From JBDLIL01 sp039714855 (GTDB lineage Bacteria > Patescibacteriota > Microgenomatia > UBA1400 > PJMF01): 7,033 bases of DNA. Below the pieces are notes generated by a model. The model was given only the letters and a program-made list of their open reading frames with translations. It was not told the DNA's origin and did not search any database. Shown piece by piece: positions 1-5,780 of this stretch. Both the position numbers and the translations under genes were made by a program. The DNA lies in contig JBDLIL010000050.1 in assembly GCA_039714855.1 (NCBI GenBank), positions 1-7,033 of the forward strand, given 5' to 3'. Numbering within the stretch: position 1 is the first letter of the stretch; each line of letters starts with the position of its first letter.

Positions 1-74
1 TCAAGTCCACTTTCAGAAGCTATTATCTCTAAAACTCTTTCATTAAAAATATCATAAAACATAGTCAACAACAT
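1..74 (-). CDS. 5' end of an unrecognised protein (runs off the window)
   Basis: A minus-strand reading frame opens at ATG 74..72 (second in-frame ATG at 62..60) and is still open at base 1, after an in-frame TAA at 83..81. The 24 visible residues start MLLTMFYDIFNERVLEIIAS and continue ESGL. They look like amphipathic helix, and the stretch NERVLEIIASESGL could begin a helix-turn-helix or another helical fold, but this is too little to assign a family. No clear Shine-Dalgarno sequence precedes either ATG. It lies 76 bp downstream of argS on the same strand, with a hairpin and a palindrome between, so it is more likely separately controlled than co-transcribed. It is a real gene start with moderate probability; a chance ORF cannot be excluded. 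Confidence 0.45.
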   Translation of the reverse strand, partial: MLLTMFYDIFNERVLEIIASESGL

Positions 75-78
75 ATTA

Positions 79-94
79 GATTACAAATGTAATC
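79..94. promoter_or_regulatory. Palindromic operator-like site
   Basis: GATTACA and TGTAATC form a perfect 7-bp inverted repeat around a central AA, ending 4 bp before the first possible ATG of the minus-strand gene at 74. The core TACAnnTGTA is the form known from operators of the BlaI/CopY repressor family. Arms this short in AT-rich DNA can arise by chance, so a regulatory role is inferred from form and position only. Confidence 0.35.
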
Positions 95-120
95 CACATC
101 CCCTAAATTAACCTAATCAA

Positions 121-145
121 CTCATATCATTTGCTTTGATATAAG
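121..145 (-). terminator. argS 3' end: Hairpin just after argS, possible terminator
   Basis: On the minus strand CTTATATCA and TGATATGAG pair over 9 bp, with one T-G wobble, around a 7-nt loop. The hairpin starts 5 nt past the argS stop codon. It is AT-rich and is followed by TTGATTAGG rather than a clean U run, so it is a weak or atypical intrinsic terminator. It may instead be an mRNA 3'-end stabiliser. Confidence 0.35.
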
Positions 146-150
146 AAAAA

Positions 151-2031
151 TCACATCTTTTCTACTACTTGGATGCCTAGTAAATTCAAGGCTTCTTTTA
201 AGATTTTAGCTGTGGCCAATGTTAAAGCTAATCTAAATTTGGAATTTGGTGCTGGTGATTTGGAGTTTTCAATAATCTTATGATGATTGTAAAATTTGTT
301 ATATTTTTGTGCCAAACTATATAGATAAGTACATATATGATGGGGTGCATACTCTCTTGCAGCCAGTTCCACTACTTCAAAATATTTGTAAAGGTTGCGC
401 AATATATCAATCTCTTCATTATTTAAGTTTTGACTCTTATATGATTTAAGGTCGATTAGTGTATCAAAAGGTTTATTAATATCTAATTTTGCCTTTTGCA
501 ATACTGAGAAACAACGCACATAAGTGTACTGAAGGTAAGGACCAGAATTACCTGCAAAACTAAGAGACTCGTCAAAACTAAATGCTATATCATCTCCAAT
601 ATTTGATTTAAGAAAAGCGTATTTGACAGCTGCTTGTCCTATCTTCTCTGCTATCTCATTTCGCTCTTTTTCATTCAGCTCTTTGTCACTAGCTTCAAAA
701 ACATCTAAAACCCGTTTTTTAGCCTCATCCAACAGCCATTCACCGGTAATAATCTTACCCGTCCTACTAGACATCTTACCTTCAGGCAATCGCACCATAC
801 CGTGACCCATGTGAGTAGTCTTAGCTTCTAATTCAGGATGAGTTTTAGATAAAGCTTTGAGCAAGACTTTAAAATATTCATTTATTTCATTGCCCGTAAT
901 AATCAATGATTTATCATAAGGATATTGCCTGTGTTTTTCTGGAGCTAAACCGAGTTCTTTGGCTTCGTATGTTGGCAATCCAAGAGAGTTTATAAATACT
1001 CTGTCATGCAAACCATGCTCTTTACCAGGAAAAATTATAGCGCCATCACTTTTTTCAAATATTCCTTTTTCTAAACCATTCTTAACTATTTTTACGCCAT
1101 ACTCACCTACCGCACTCTCGGGAAAATAATAATCAAAACCCATACCTACACGCTCATAGATACTATCGAAATAATCTAAACTCCACTGCCTGCCAGTGAT
1201 AAATAATAACTTAATCTCTTCATAATCAAATTTTGGATTTTTAATATGCTTTTTATAATCAACTTGAGGCTGCCAGGACTCTTCTTCAACCAAACGTTCC
1301 TGACCAGCTAGAAAAGTTAAAAAGTTTATTTCTTTTATCTCTTCCTGGGCTTTTTCATCATCTTTGAAAGCAGTTGCACCCAGAGCATAAGCCTGCCCTA
1401 AAAATTTAACTCTTTGGTTTATTGGCTTTTTTCCCAGATTATTTAGAGCTTCTTTTATTTCCAACCCAGGATCTGTTCTTAGTTTTTCTCTTAACCCCCA
1501 AATACTCTTAGCAGCATGCATGCCTACATCACCAAAATAATCAGCTCTTTTTACTTCTGCTCCCCGAGATTCAAAAACTCGAGCAATAGATTCCCCTACT
1601 GTGTTGCTATACAAGTGGCCAATATGAAACTCTTTAAAAGGATTGGGATCGGTAAACTCCACCATTATCTTTTGGCCTGATAAATTTTTATTGCGTACAG
1701 ACGTTGCATGCAACGTCTCTAGCATATTCTCTATCAACCAATCATGACTCAAATAAAAATTAATAAAGCCAGGTCCGGCTACTTCTATTTTGGAAACAAT
1801 AGGTGAAGAGATTTTCTCAACAATTGCAGTGGCCAACTCTCTCGGATTTTTAAATTTTTTATTTTTTAATTGCGCGAACGCAGTGAGCGCAATATTACAA
1901 CTGTAATCGCCATGATTTTGATCAGCTGGATGCTCCAAATTAATTTCTTCAGCTACGGCAATAACTAACTCTTCAAGAGCTTCCTTAATTAACTGCTGAA
2001 TTTCTAGTGCAATACCAGAGTAATTTGACAT
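151..2031 (-). CDS. argS: Arginyl-tRNA synthetase (ArgS)
   Basis: Class I aminoacyl-tRNA synthetase that charges tRNA-Arg with arginine in the cytoplasm. The start chosen is ATG 2031..2029 (626 aa): it gives the usual ArgS beginning, and AGAAG lies 5 nt upstream. The frame continues open to 2079, but those 16 extra residues look unrelated to the family. Domains from this start: N-terminal Add-1 tRNA-binding domain (about 1-110), catalytic Rossmann core with HIGH at 136-139 (in FHIGHLYS) and the KMSK-type loop KMSSR at 419-423, then the DALR anticodon-binding helical domain (about 500-626), entered through GNSGPYLQYTYVR. The end LLGIQVVEKM is typical and is followed by TGA. The core has GDVGMH where many bacterial enzymes have GDWG, plus a charged helical insertion after it (about 190-245), as in archaeal-like ArgS. 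It is probably transcribed alone, with a long leader. Confidence 0.96.
   Translation of the reverse strand: MSNYSGIALEIQQLIKEALEELVIAVAEEINLEHPADQNHGDYSCNIALTAFAQLKNKKFKNPRELATAIVEKISSPIVSKIEVAGPGFINFYLSHDWLIENMLETLHATSVRNKNLSGQKIMVEFTDPNPFKEFHIGHLYSNTVGESIARVFESRGAEVKRADYFGDVGMHAAKSIWGLREKLRTDPGLEIKEALNNLGKKPINQRVKFLGQAYALGATAFKDDEKAQEEIKEINFLTFLAGQERLVEEESWQPQVDYKKHIKNPKFDYEEIKLLFITGRQWSLDYFDSIYERVGMGFDYYFPESAVGEYGVKIVKNGLEKGIFEKSDGAIIFPGKEHGLHDRVFINSLGLPTYEAKELGLAPEKHRQYPYDKSLIITGNEINEYFKVLLKALSKTHPELEAKTTHMGHGMVRLPEGKMSSRTGKIITGEWLLDEAKKRVLDVFEASDKELNEKERNEIAEKIGQAAVKYAFLKSNIGDDIAFSFDESLSFAGNSGPYLQYTYVRCFSVLQKAKLDINKPFDTLIDLKSYKSQNLNNEEIDILRNLYKYFEVVELAAREYAPHHICTYLYSLAQKYNKFYNHHKIIENSKSPAPNSKFRLALTLATAKILKEALNLLGIQVVEKM
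1699..1718. repeat. 20-bp perfect palindrome inside argS
   Basis: AGACGTTGCA is followed directly by its exact reverse complement TGCAACGTCT, with no spacer. It is more GC-rich than its surroundings. In argS it encodes the segment around ETLHATSV, the variable linker between the N-terminal Add-1 domain and the catalytic core, where inserted residues would be tolerated. The symmetry is seen directly; any function is unknown. Confidence 0.7.
1869..1893. repeat. GC-rich inverted repeat inside argS
   Basis: ATTGCGC and GCGCAAT form 7-bp perfect arms around an 11-nt loop, in a local GC-rich island flanked by A/T runs. It encodes ALTAFAQL in the Add-1 domain of ArgS. It could form a hairpin in the mRNA near the 5' end of the message, or be a remnant of a small inserted palindrome; neither is shown. 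Confidence 0.4.
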
Positions 2032-2271
2032 AACATCTTCTATTCTACCACCCTTCGACTTTAGCTCAGAGCAAAGCAATAATCCACCACTAACTATCGC
2101 TGCTGATTACCAAATTTAACCCAAACAAAACTGAGTATATTTTGTTGAAGTTTCGGTTTTTGATTATTCGCATCTTTTTCATCTAGCAAGCATAAAATTT
2201 TTACTCTAAATAGCTAAATTAGCAAAATATTTAAAAATTATTTCGGGTTTTAATAAATTACTACTATTTTG

Positions 2272-2301
2272 ATAGTATTTGATGCCTTGATAAGATATCA
2301 A
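2272..2301 (-). promoter_or_regulatory. argS: Candidate sigma-70 promoter for argS
   Basis: On the minus strand TTGATA (2301..2296) and TACTAT (2277..2272) are separated by 18 bp, matching the -35 and -10 consensus at 5 and 4 of 6 positions. Initiation near 2265 would give argS a leader of about 235 nt. AT-rich DNA produces such matches often, so this is only a candidate. Confidence 0.35.
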
Positions 2302-2319
2302 TACGCAAATTTACGATAA

Positions 2320-2349
2320 TTGACAATAAATTTAGCAAATTTTTATAAA
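2320..2349 (+). promoter_or_regulatory. Candidate sigma-70 promoter on the plus strand, no gene downstream
   Basis: TTGACA (2320-2325) is a perfect -35 hexamer, and TATAAA (2344-2349) follows after 18 bp. The spacer contains one of the three TTAGCAAA copies. Transcription would start near 2356 and run towards the 3' end of the com block in antisense. No protein gene follows within 300 bp on this strand, so if active it would make a non-coding or antisense RNA. Confidence 0.4.
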
Positions 2350-2531
2350 AAAATTAGAATTTAATAAATATATTTAACAAAAACCAGAGGTGAAGCTTTT
2401 TATAACACAGAGAAAAATTATTAATTCCACTTGAGTAAATTGGCGCTATTTGTCATATATTAATGTGCGCAGCTTAGCTAAATAATTAGTAAAATCCCCC
2501 GTTTTTGCCCCAAATAAGCAATTTGCTTAGC

Positions 2532-2569
2532 AAAATGAACGAATTTTCGCTATTAATTCGTGTTATTTT
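2532..2569. other. Interrupted inverted repeat able to form a hairpin
   Basis: ACGAATT (2539-2545) and AATTCGT (2555-2561) pair perfectly around a 9-nt loop. The outer arms AAAAT (2532-2536) and ATTTT (2565-2569) extend the stem across a small internal loop, giving 12 bp in all. There is no U tract directly after it on either strand, so it is not a standard terminator. It may be part of a structured RNA made from the upstream plus-strand promoter. Confidence 0.4.
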
Positions 2570-2647
2570 CAAATTACTACTTGCATGTAAAAAAAAACTA
2601 TGCCACATTTGATAAACGCTCTTTAAAAAGAATAAAACCCAAAGCTT

Positions 2648-3589
2648 CTATTTAGCCAACCAATAGCTTTCTCCATCGCTTATCAGCTCTATCGAACCCA
2701 ACTCATCGGTTCTCAGAATCTCTACTCCAATTTCTTCAAATCTTTCTAAAACCTCTGGACTTGGATGCCCATAGCTATTATTTTTACCGCTACTTATGAC
2801 AACTTTTTCGGGTTGAATTCTTTCTATAAAAGCATCTGAACTACTGGTTTTGGACCCGTGGTGCCCTGCTTTTAGTATATGAGCTCCTTTTATCAGTCCC
2901 TTTGATAATAGTGATTGCTCCCCACTTACCTCTAGATCTCCAGTCAGTAAAAATTCTATTTTACCTACACTCAACAAAAGCACTACAGATCCATTATTTT
3001 TATCAATATCTTCTTTTTCGCGTTTCTCCAAACTCACAAAAATATCCTCTAATACTTTTTCGGATTCTTGCTTCGTCCAGGCTAAATGGATGCCGCTTTT
3101 TGATCGACTATTCAAAATCGGCCACAAAATTTGAGCCACAACTCCATCAGAGATCACTATTTTATGGCCGAAATTGGCAACTCCCACCCACTCTAAATGA
3201 GCTTTTTCTTTTAAAACAGATTTTTTTAAATCCTTAAAAACACTGCTCCTGTCTCCTACTTGAGGTAAAAAAATCTTTTTTATTTGGTAGTTTTCAGATA
3301 TTTTTGGGAATCCTCCTATATGATCAGAGTCAGCATGAGTTATCAAAACCAACTCCAATTGTTTATCCCAAAAAGGCATATAATCACCTAAACACTGACT
3401 TGCTTCTTCTCCCAAACCAGCATCAATCAACACTTGAGTAAAACCACTTGTGATGAGAATAGCATCACCTTGACCGACATCGCAAAAAATAATATGAGTG
3501 TATTTATCGGGCCAATATTTCAAAATGAGTATTAAGAATATAAAAACAATCAAAATAGAAACTAAAATATAACTTCTAAGCTTTTTCAT
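2648..3589 (-). CDS. comEC (MBL part): ComEC C-terminal part: membrane-anchored metallo-beta-lactamase-fold nuclease domain
   Basis: Corresponds to the C-terminal half of ComEC/Rec2, the domain thought to degrade the non-imported DNA strand outside the membrane. The start chosen is ATG 3589..3587 (313 aa), which overlaps the stop of the channel gene. The frame is open upstream to 3718, but there the other frame encodes the real ComEC helix. One membrane helix (about 8-24) is followed by the MBL fold: DVGQGDAILI (37-46), the metal motif HADSDH with following GG (about 85-93), LLTGD (214-218), GHHGSKTSSS (242-251) and SGKNNSYGHPSPE (267-279). All metal-binding signature residues of ComEC-type MBL domains appear intact. 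It is almost certainly translated by coupling or frameshifting from the gene before it. No strong Shine-Dalgarno sequence precedes the ATG. Confidence 0.88.
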   Translation of the reverse strand: MKKLRSYILVSILIVFIFLILILKYWPDKYTHIIFCDVGQGDAILITSGFTQVLIDAGLGEEASQCLGDYMPFWDKQLELVLITHADSDHIGGFPKISENYQIKKIFLPQVGDRSSVFKDLKKSVLKEKAHLEWVGVANFGHKIVISDGVVAQILWPILNSRSKSGIHLAWTKQESEKVLEDIFVSLEKREKEDIDKNNGSVVLLLSVGKIEFLLTGDLEVSGEQSLLSKGLIKGAHILKAGHHGSKTSSSDAFIERIQPEKVVISSGKNNSYGHPSPEVLERFEEIGVEILRTDELGSIELISDGESYWLAK

Positions 3590-4910
3590 AAGATCTTTTA
3601 GATAAATAGATAAAAACAGCAACAAAAAACCAAGAAGATAAAACCCACCAGATAGAAAACTTGATAGAGTTAAAATATCCAGCTTCAAAACGTCCAAAAA
3701 ATTTAACTCCCTCAACAAAAAAATAAGTTGGTAGCCAAGCAGAAAAACTAATTATCTGCAACAAATTGCTACTCATCCAGGGAAAAAAACTAAAAATAGC
3801 AGATATAATTAATACAAAAAATCCAGCATAGGTAATAAATGGTGTCAACCAGAGTAAAAATGTATTTGATGCCAAAGATACTAGGCTAAATTCACCAAAA
3901 TGGTAAAGCAACAGGGGTAAAGTGAAAATTTGAGCACTCAAAGTCGTACTAAAAGAATCAAAAAAGAAATCAATCAATTTTCCAAAAAATGACTTTGAAG
4001 TATTCTGATCTAATTCAATTTGAGATAAATCGTTTGTGCTCAAACTCTTAAATACGCCTCCAGACCTATTAATAACTGGGGAAATTAAAATTATTCCCAA
4101 GGTTGCGGTGGTAGAAAGTTGGAAAGAAATATCAAAAAAATATAGTGGCTTAAACATCAGCATAATAATTGCAGCAACCAATAATCCAAATAATGGTCTA
4201 TATTGACGAAAAAATAAATTTTTTGCTCCAATACTCAAGATGGCCATGATTAGTGCTCGAGATAAAGGCGGTGAAAGACCTGAAATCAGTCCATAAATAA
4301 AAATGCCGAGTGTCACCAAGCTTGACTTAAGAAGTTTTTGGCTAGTAAACACGTTCACCAGATTAGAACAAAGAAGCATAACTAAAGAAATATTGAATCC
4401 TGAGGCTACCACTACATGCTGCATCCCTGTAATTTTTATTTTCTTTACAAATTCTTCGGGTAGACTTTCTTTGAATCCAAAAACAAAACCTGCTATCAAA
4501 GACCCATAAGGATTTGACCATAATTCATGAGTTTTCTTGAGTAAAAATAATCTAGCTCGAATTATCGGCCTTAAAAATAAAATTTGCCAATCTTTATACG
4601 AAGTTGATTGATTTTGAAAAATGAATATCGATTGAACTTTCAAAGTTTTCTGCTGAAAAAAAATCTTATCAACAACTTCCTCAACTTTGCCAAAAATAAC
4701 AATTTTTTCTAAAAATTTATATTCTTTACATCTGGTAAGATAAAAATGGTACATATCATGTTTTATCCAACAAGATTTTGGATTTTGATAAAAAGTATGT
4801 TCTAAACTTAGCACCTTACCTTCGCTAATACTTCTTATATTTTGTAATTTATGAAAAAAACGCATTAATATTAATATTAAAATAAATATCCAAATATATT
4901 TTTTCATCAC
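3576..4910 (-). CDS. comEC: ComEC channel part: competence-domain DNA translocase
   Basis: Integral membrane channel that passes single-stranded DNA into the cytoplasm during natural transformation. It starts at GTG 4910..4908 or the adjacent ATG 4907..4905 (443-444 aa); an in-frame TGA lies just upstream. Layout: first membrane helix (4-18), extracellular OB-like region (about 25-110) with Cys47 and Cys61, then the multi-helix Competence domain (about 130-435). Family signatures are TGMQHVVVASGFNIS (161-175), SGLSPPLSRALIMA (210-223), FDISFQLSTTATLGI (259-273) and AQIFTLPLLLYHFGEFS (326-342), followed by LASNTFLLWLTPF. The last helix (about 419-436) is followed by a basic SKRSYEK. It stops where a normal ComEC would continue into the MBL domain; that domain is the next ORF, in the +1 frame and overlapping by 14 nt. 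Together they reach the usual full length of about 755 residues. Confidence 0.93.
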   Translation of the reverse strand: MMKKYIWIFILILILMRFFHKLQNIRSISEGKVLSLEHTFYQNPKSCWIKHDMYHFYLTRCKEYKFLEKIVIFGKVEEVVDKIFFQQKTLKVQSIFIFQNQSTSYKDWQILFLRPIIRARLFLLKKTHELWSNPYGSLIAGFVFGFKESLPEEFVKKIKITGMQHVVVASGFNISLVMLLCSNLVNVFTSQKLLKSSLVTLGIFIYGLISGLSPPLSRALIMAILSIGAKNLFFRQYRPLFGLLVAAIIMLMFKPLYFFDISFQLSTTATLGIILISPVINRSGGVFKSLSTNDLSQIELDQNTSKSFFGKLIDFFFDSFSTTLSAQIFTLPLLLYHFGEFSLVSLASNTFLLWLTPFITYAGFFVLIISAIFSFFPWMSSNLLQIISFSAWLPTYFFVEGVKFFGRFEAGYFNSIKFSIWWVLSSWFFVAVFIYLSKRSYEKA

Positions 4911-5077
4911 TCTTCAATTCTTATAAACAAGATATAAATTTGATATAAAAAATTGTTATTTTATATAATCGAAATATTATGCGAGATTCAATCAATTATT
5001 TGCAATATTTCATGATCCATTCATCATTTAAATTACTATAATGCCGATTTTGGACGTCTTATATCAGCAACCTATAA
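4911..5077. promoter_or_regulatory. comEA-comEC spacer with promoter-like sequences
   Basis: This AT-rich spacer separates two minus-strand genes. On the minus strand TTGCAA (5005..5000), an 18-bp spacer and CATAAT (4981..4976) could give comEC its own promoter. On the plus strand TTGATA (4940-4945), 18 bp and TATAAT (4964-4969) form an even better match, followed by a possible 20-codon ORF (4979-5041) without a Shine-Dalgarno sequence. GATATAAA occurs twice, 11 bp apart (4931-4938 and 4942-4949). None of these is proven. Confidence 0.35.
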
Positions 5078-5716
5078 TTACAAGCCAATATACTCTTCAA
5101 TACCATTAAATATCCCTTCGCTAAGAATATTTTGCTCAACCAAATCTTTGATCTTTGAATACGGTCGATTTGCAAGAATATCTTCCGCTCTCTTTTCCCC
5201 TATTCCTGGTAAACTATCCAACTCTTCCAAGCTACCGTTATTAATAGACACCAAATTCGAATGATCTAATTCTGAATTTTGGATTTCTGAATTTTGATTC
5301 TCCAACTCTCCTTCAAAGGGAATGTATATTTTTTCTCCGTCATCAAGAAGCTTAGCCAAATTTAAAGTTTGAGATACAAAAATTTTGTCTGCTTTATTAG
5401 ACAAACCTCCTGCCATTTCTATGGCTCGAGCTAAGCGTTGTCCGTACTCAAGAGAATAAACGCCCGGATGTTTTACTGCTCCTCCTACATCAGCATATAT
5501 TTTTGATATTGAATTTTCTTTGCTTTCAGAAGCTTGAGAATATATCTCTACTGAGACTGCATTTGAAATTGTCTGGAGTTTTAACAGCGCTAAAATAATG
5601 AAAAAACAAGATGTCAGCAAACTAACCAAATAGACCCAAGTAGAAATACTTAATTTTTTAAGCAATATAACTAAGTTAGTTAAATATTGACCTACGACTA
5701 CTTTTTCTTCGAACAT
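5078..5716 (-). CDS. comEA: ComEA-like DNA receptor: TM helix, SLBB domain, helix-hairpin-helix domain
   Basis: Membrane-anchored receptor that binds double-stranded DNA outside the cytoplasmic membrane and hands it to ComEC. The 212 residues comprise a short N-terminal cytoplasmic segment, one membrane helix (about 26-47), an SLBB domain (about 71-135, with VGGAVKHPGVYSL and DGEKIYIPFEGE), a short polar linker holding a tandem QNSEI/QNSEL repeat, and a C-terminal HhH region (about 156-212). The first hairpin is canonical (LDSLPGIGEKRAEDIL). In the second, the usual GIG loop is replaced by ILSEGIFNGIEEYI, as in divergent CPR-type proteins. The start ATG 5716..5714 has only a weak AGAG about 7 nt upstream. 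It is the first gene of the DNA-uptake block, 167 bp before comEC on the same strand. Confidence 0.93.
   Translation of the reverse strand: MFEEKVVVGQYLTNLVILLKKLSISTWVYLVSLLTSCFFIILALLKLQTISNAVSVEIYSQASESKENSISKIYADVGGAVKHPGVYSLEYGQRLARAIEMAGGLSNKADKIFVSQTLNLAKLLDDGEKIYIPFEGELENQNSEIQNSELDHSNLVSINNGSLEELDSLPGIGEKRAEDILANRPYSKIKDLVEQNILSEGIFNGIEEYIGL
5270..5296. repeat. Tandem 15-bp duplication in the comEA linker
   Basis: TTCTGAATTTTG occurs at 5270-5281 and again at 5285-5296, a period of 15 bp or five codons. It encodes the repeated QNSEI QNSEL between the SLBB and HhH domains. It preserves frame and only lengthens a flexible linker. Confidence 0.6.
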
Positions 5717-5780
5717 AAAATGACTCTAACAAGTAATTCTGGGAAATACCTTGGGTTTGAGGTACCCTATATAAACCATC
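5717..5780. promoter_or_regulatory. Divergent promoter region shared by comEA and the plus-strand pair
   Basis: These 64 bp separate two genes read in opposite directions. TATATAAA at 5768-5775 can serve both. On the minus strand TTGAAG (5797..5792), 18 bp and TATATA (5773..5768) form a candidate comEA promoter whose -35 lies inside the plus-strand gene. On the plus strand TATAAA (5770-5775) ends 5 nt before the ATG at 5781, which would give a leaderless message; its -35 is poor. TACCT (5747-5751) and AGGTA (5760-5764) form a small inverted repeat that could be an operator. Confidence 0.4.

Larger units (their letters stand above)
2080..2647. other. Long non-coding gap between the com block and argS
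   Basis: This stretch is very AT-rich and full of stops in all frames. I see no tRNA, tmRNA, RNase P or SRP RNA signature. It contains a candidate argS promoter on the minus strand (2272-2301), a strong-looking promoter on the plus strand (2320-2349), a 12-bp interrupted hairpin (2532-2569), three copies of TTAGCAAA (2219-2226, 2332-2339, 2527-2534) and a weak 7-bp inverted repeat in the argS leader (2124-2146). Just past the com block, minus-strand transcripts meet a run of nine Ts (2597..2589), which may mark their 3' end, but no good stem directly precedes it. A Shine-Dalgarno-like AGAGGTGA at about 2376-2383 on the plus strand is not followed by a usable ORF. Confidence 0.6.

Noticed and set aside
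623..805. Plus-strand 60-residue frame within argS
   Set aside because: It is Ser/Phe-rich and antisense to the conserved KMSSR region and its flanks. No independent support.
2046..2055. AAGGGTGGTA upstream of argS, resembling the start of the T-box core AGGGTGGNACCGCG
   Set aside because: The ACCGCG half is missing, no terminator/antiterminator follows, and it lies only 14 nt before the start codon. It may be a distant Shine-Dalgarno-like sequence or chance.
2032..2079. Sixteen-residue N-terminal extension of ArgS from the ATG at 2079
   Set aside because: The residues do not look like ArgS, whose usual N-terminus begins at the ATG at 2031, and that start has AGAAG at proper spacing.
2376..2425. 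AGAGGTGA resembling a strong ribosome site in the gap, with a 14-codon GTG frame
   Set aside because: The GTG lies inside the Shine-Dalgarno-like sequence itself, the frame ends after 14 codons, and no ATG or TTG start lies at usable spacing.
2902..3237. Plus-strand 111-residue frame opposite the MBL gene
   Set aside because: It lies wholly within a well-supported gene, shows no domain pattern and has no promoter or ribosome site.
3590..3718. Upstream extension of the MBL ORF (43 residues, hydrophobic)
   Set aside because: The overlapping frame encodes the conserved last helix of the ComEC channel part. The extension is a shadow of a membrane segment.
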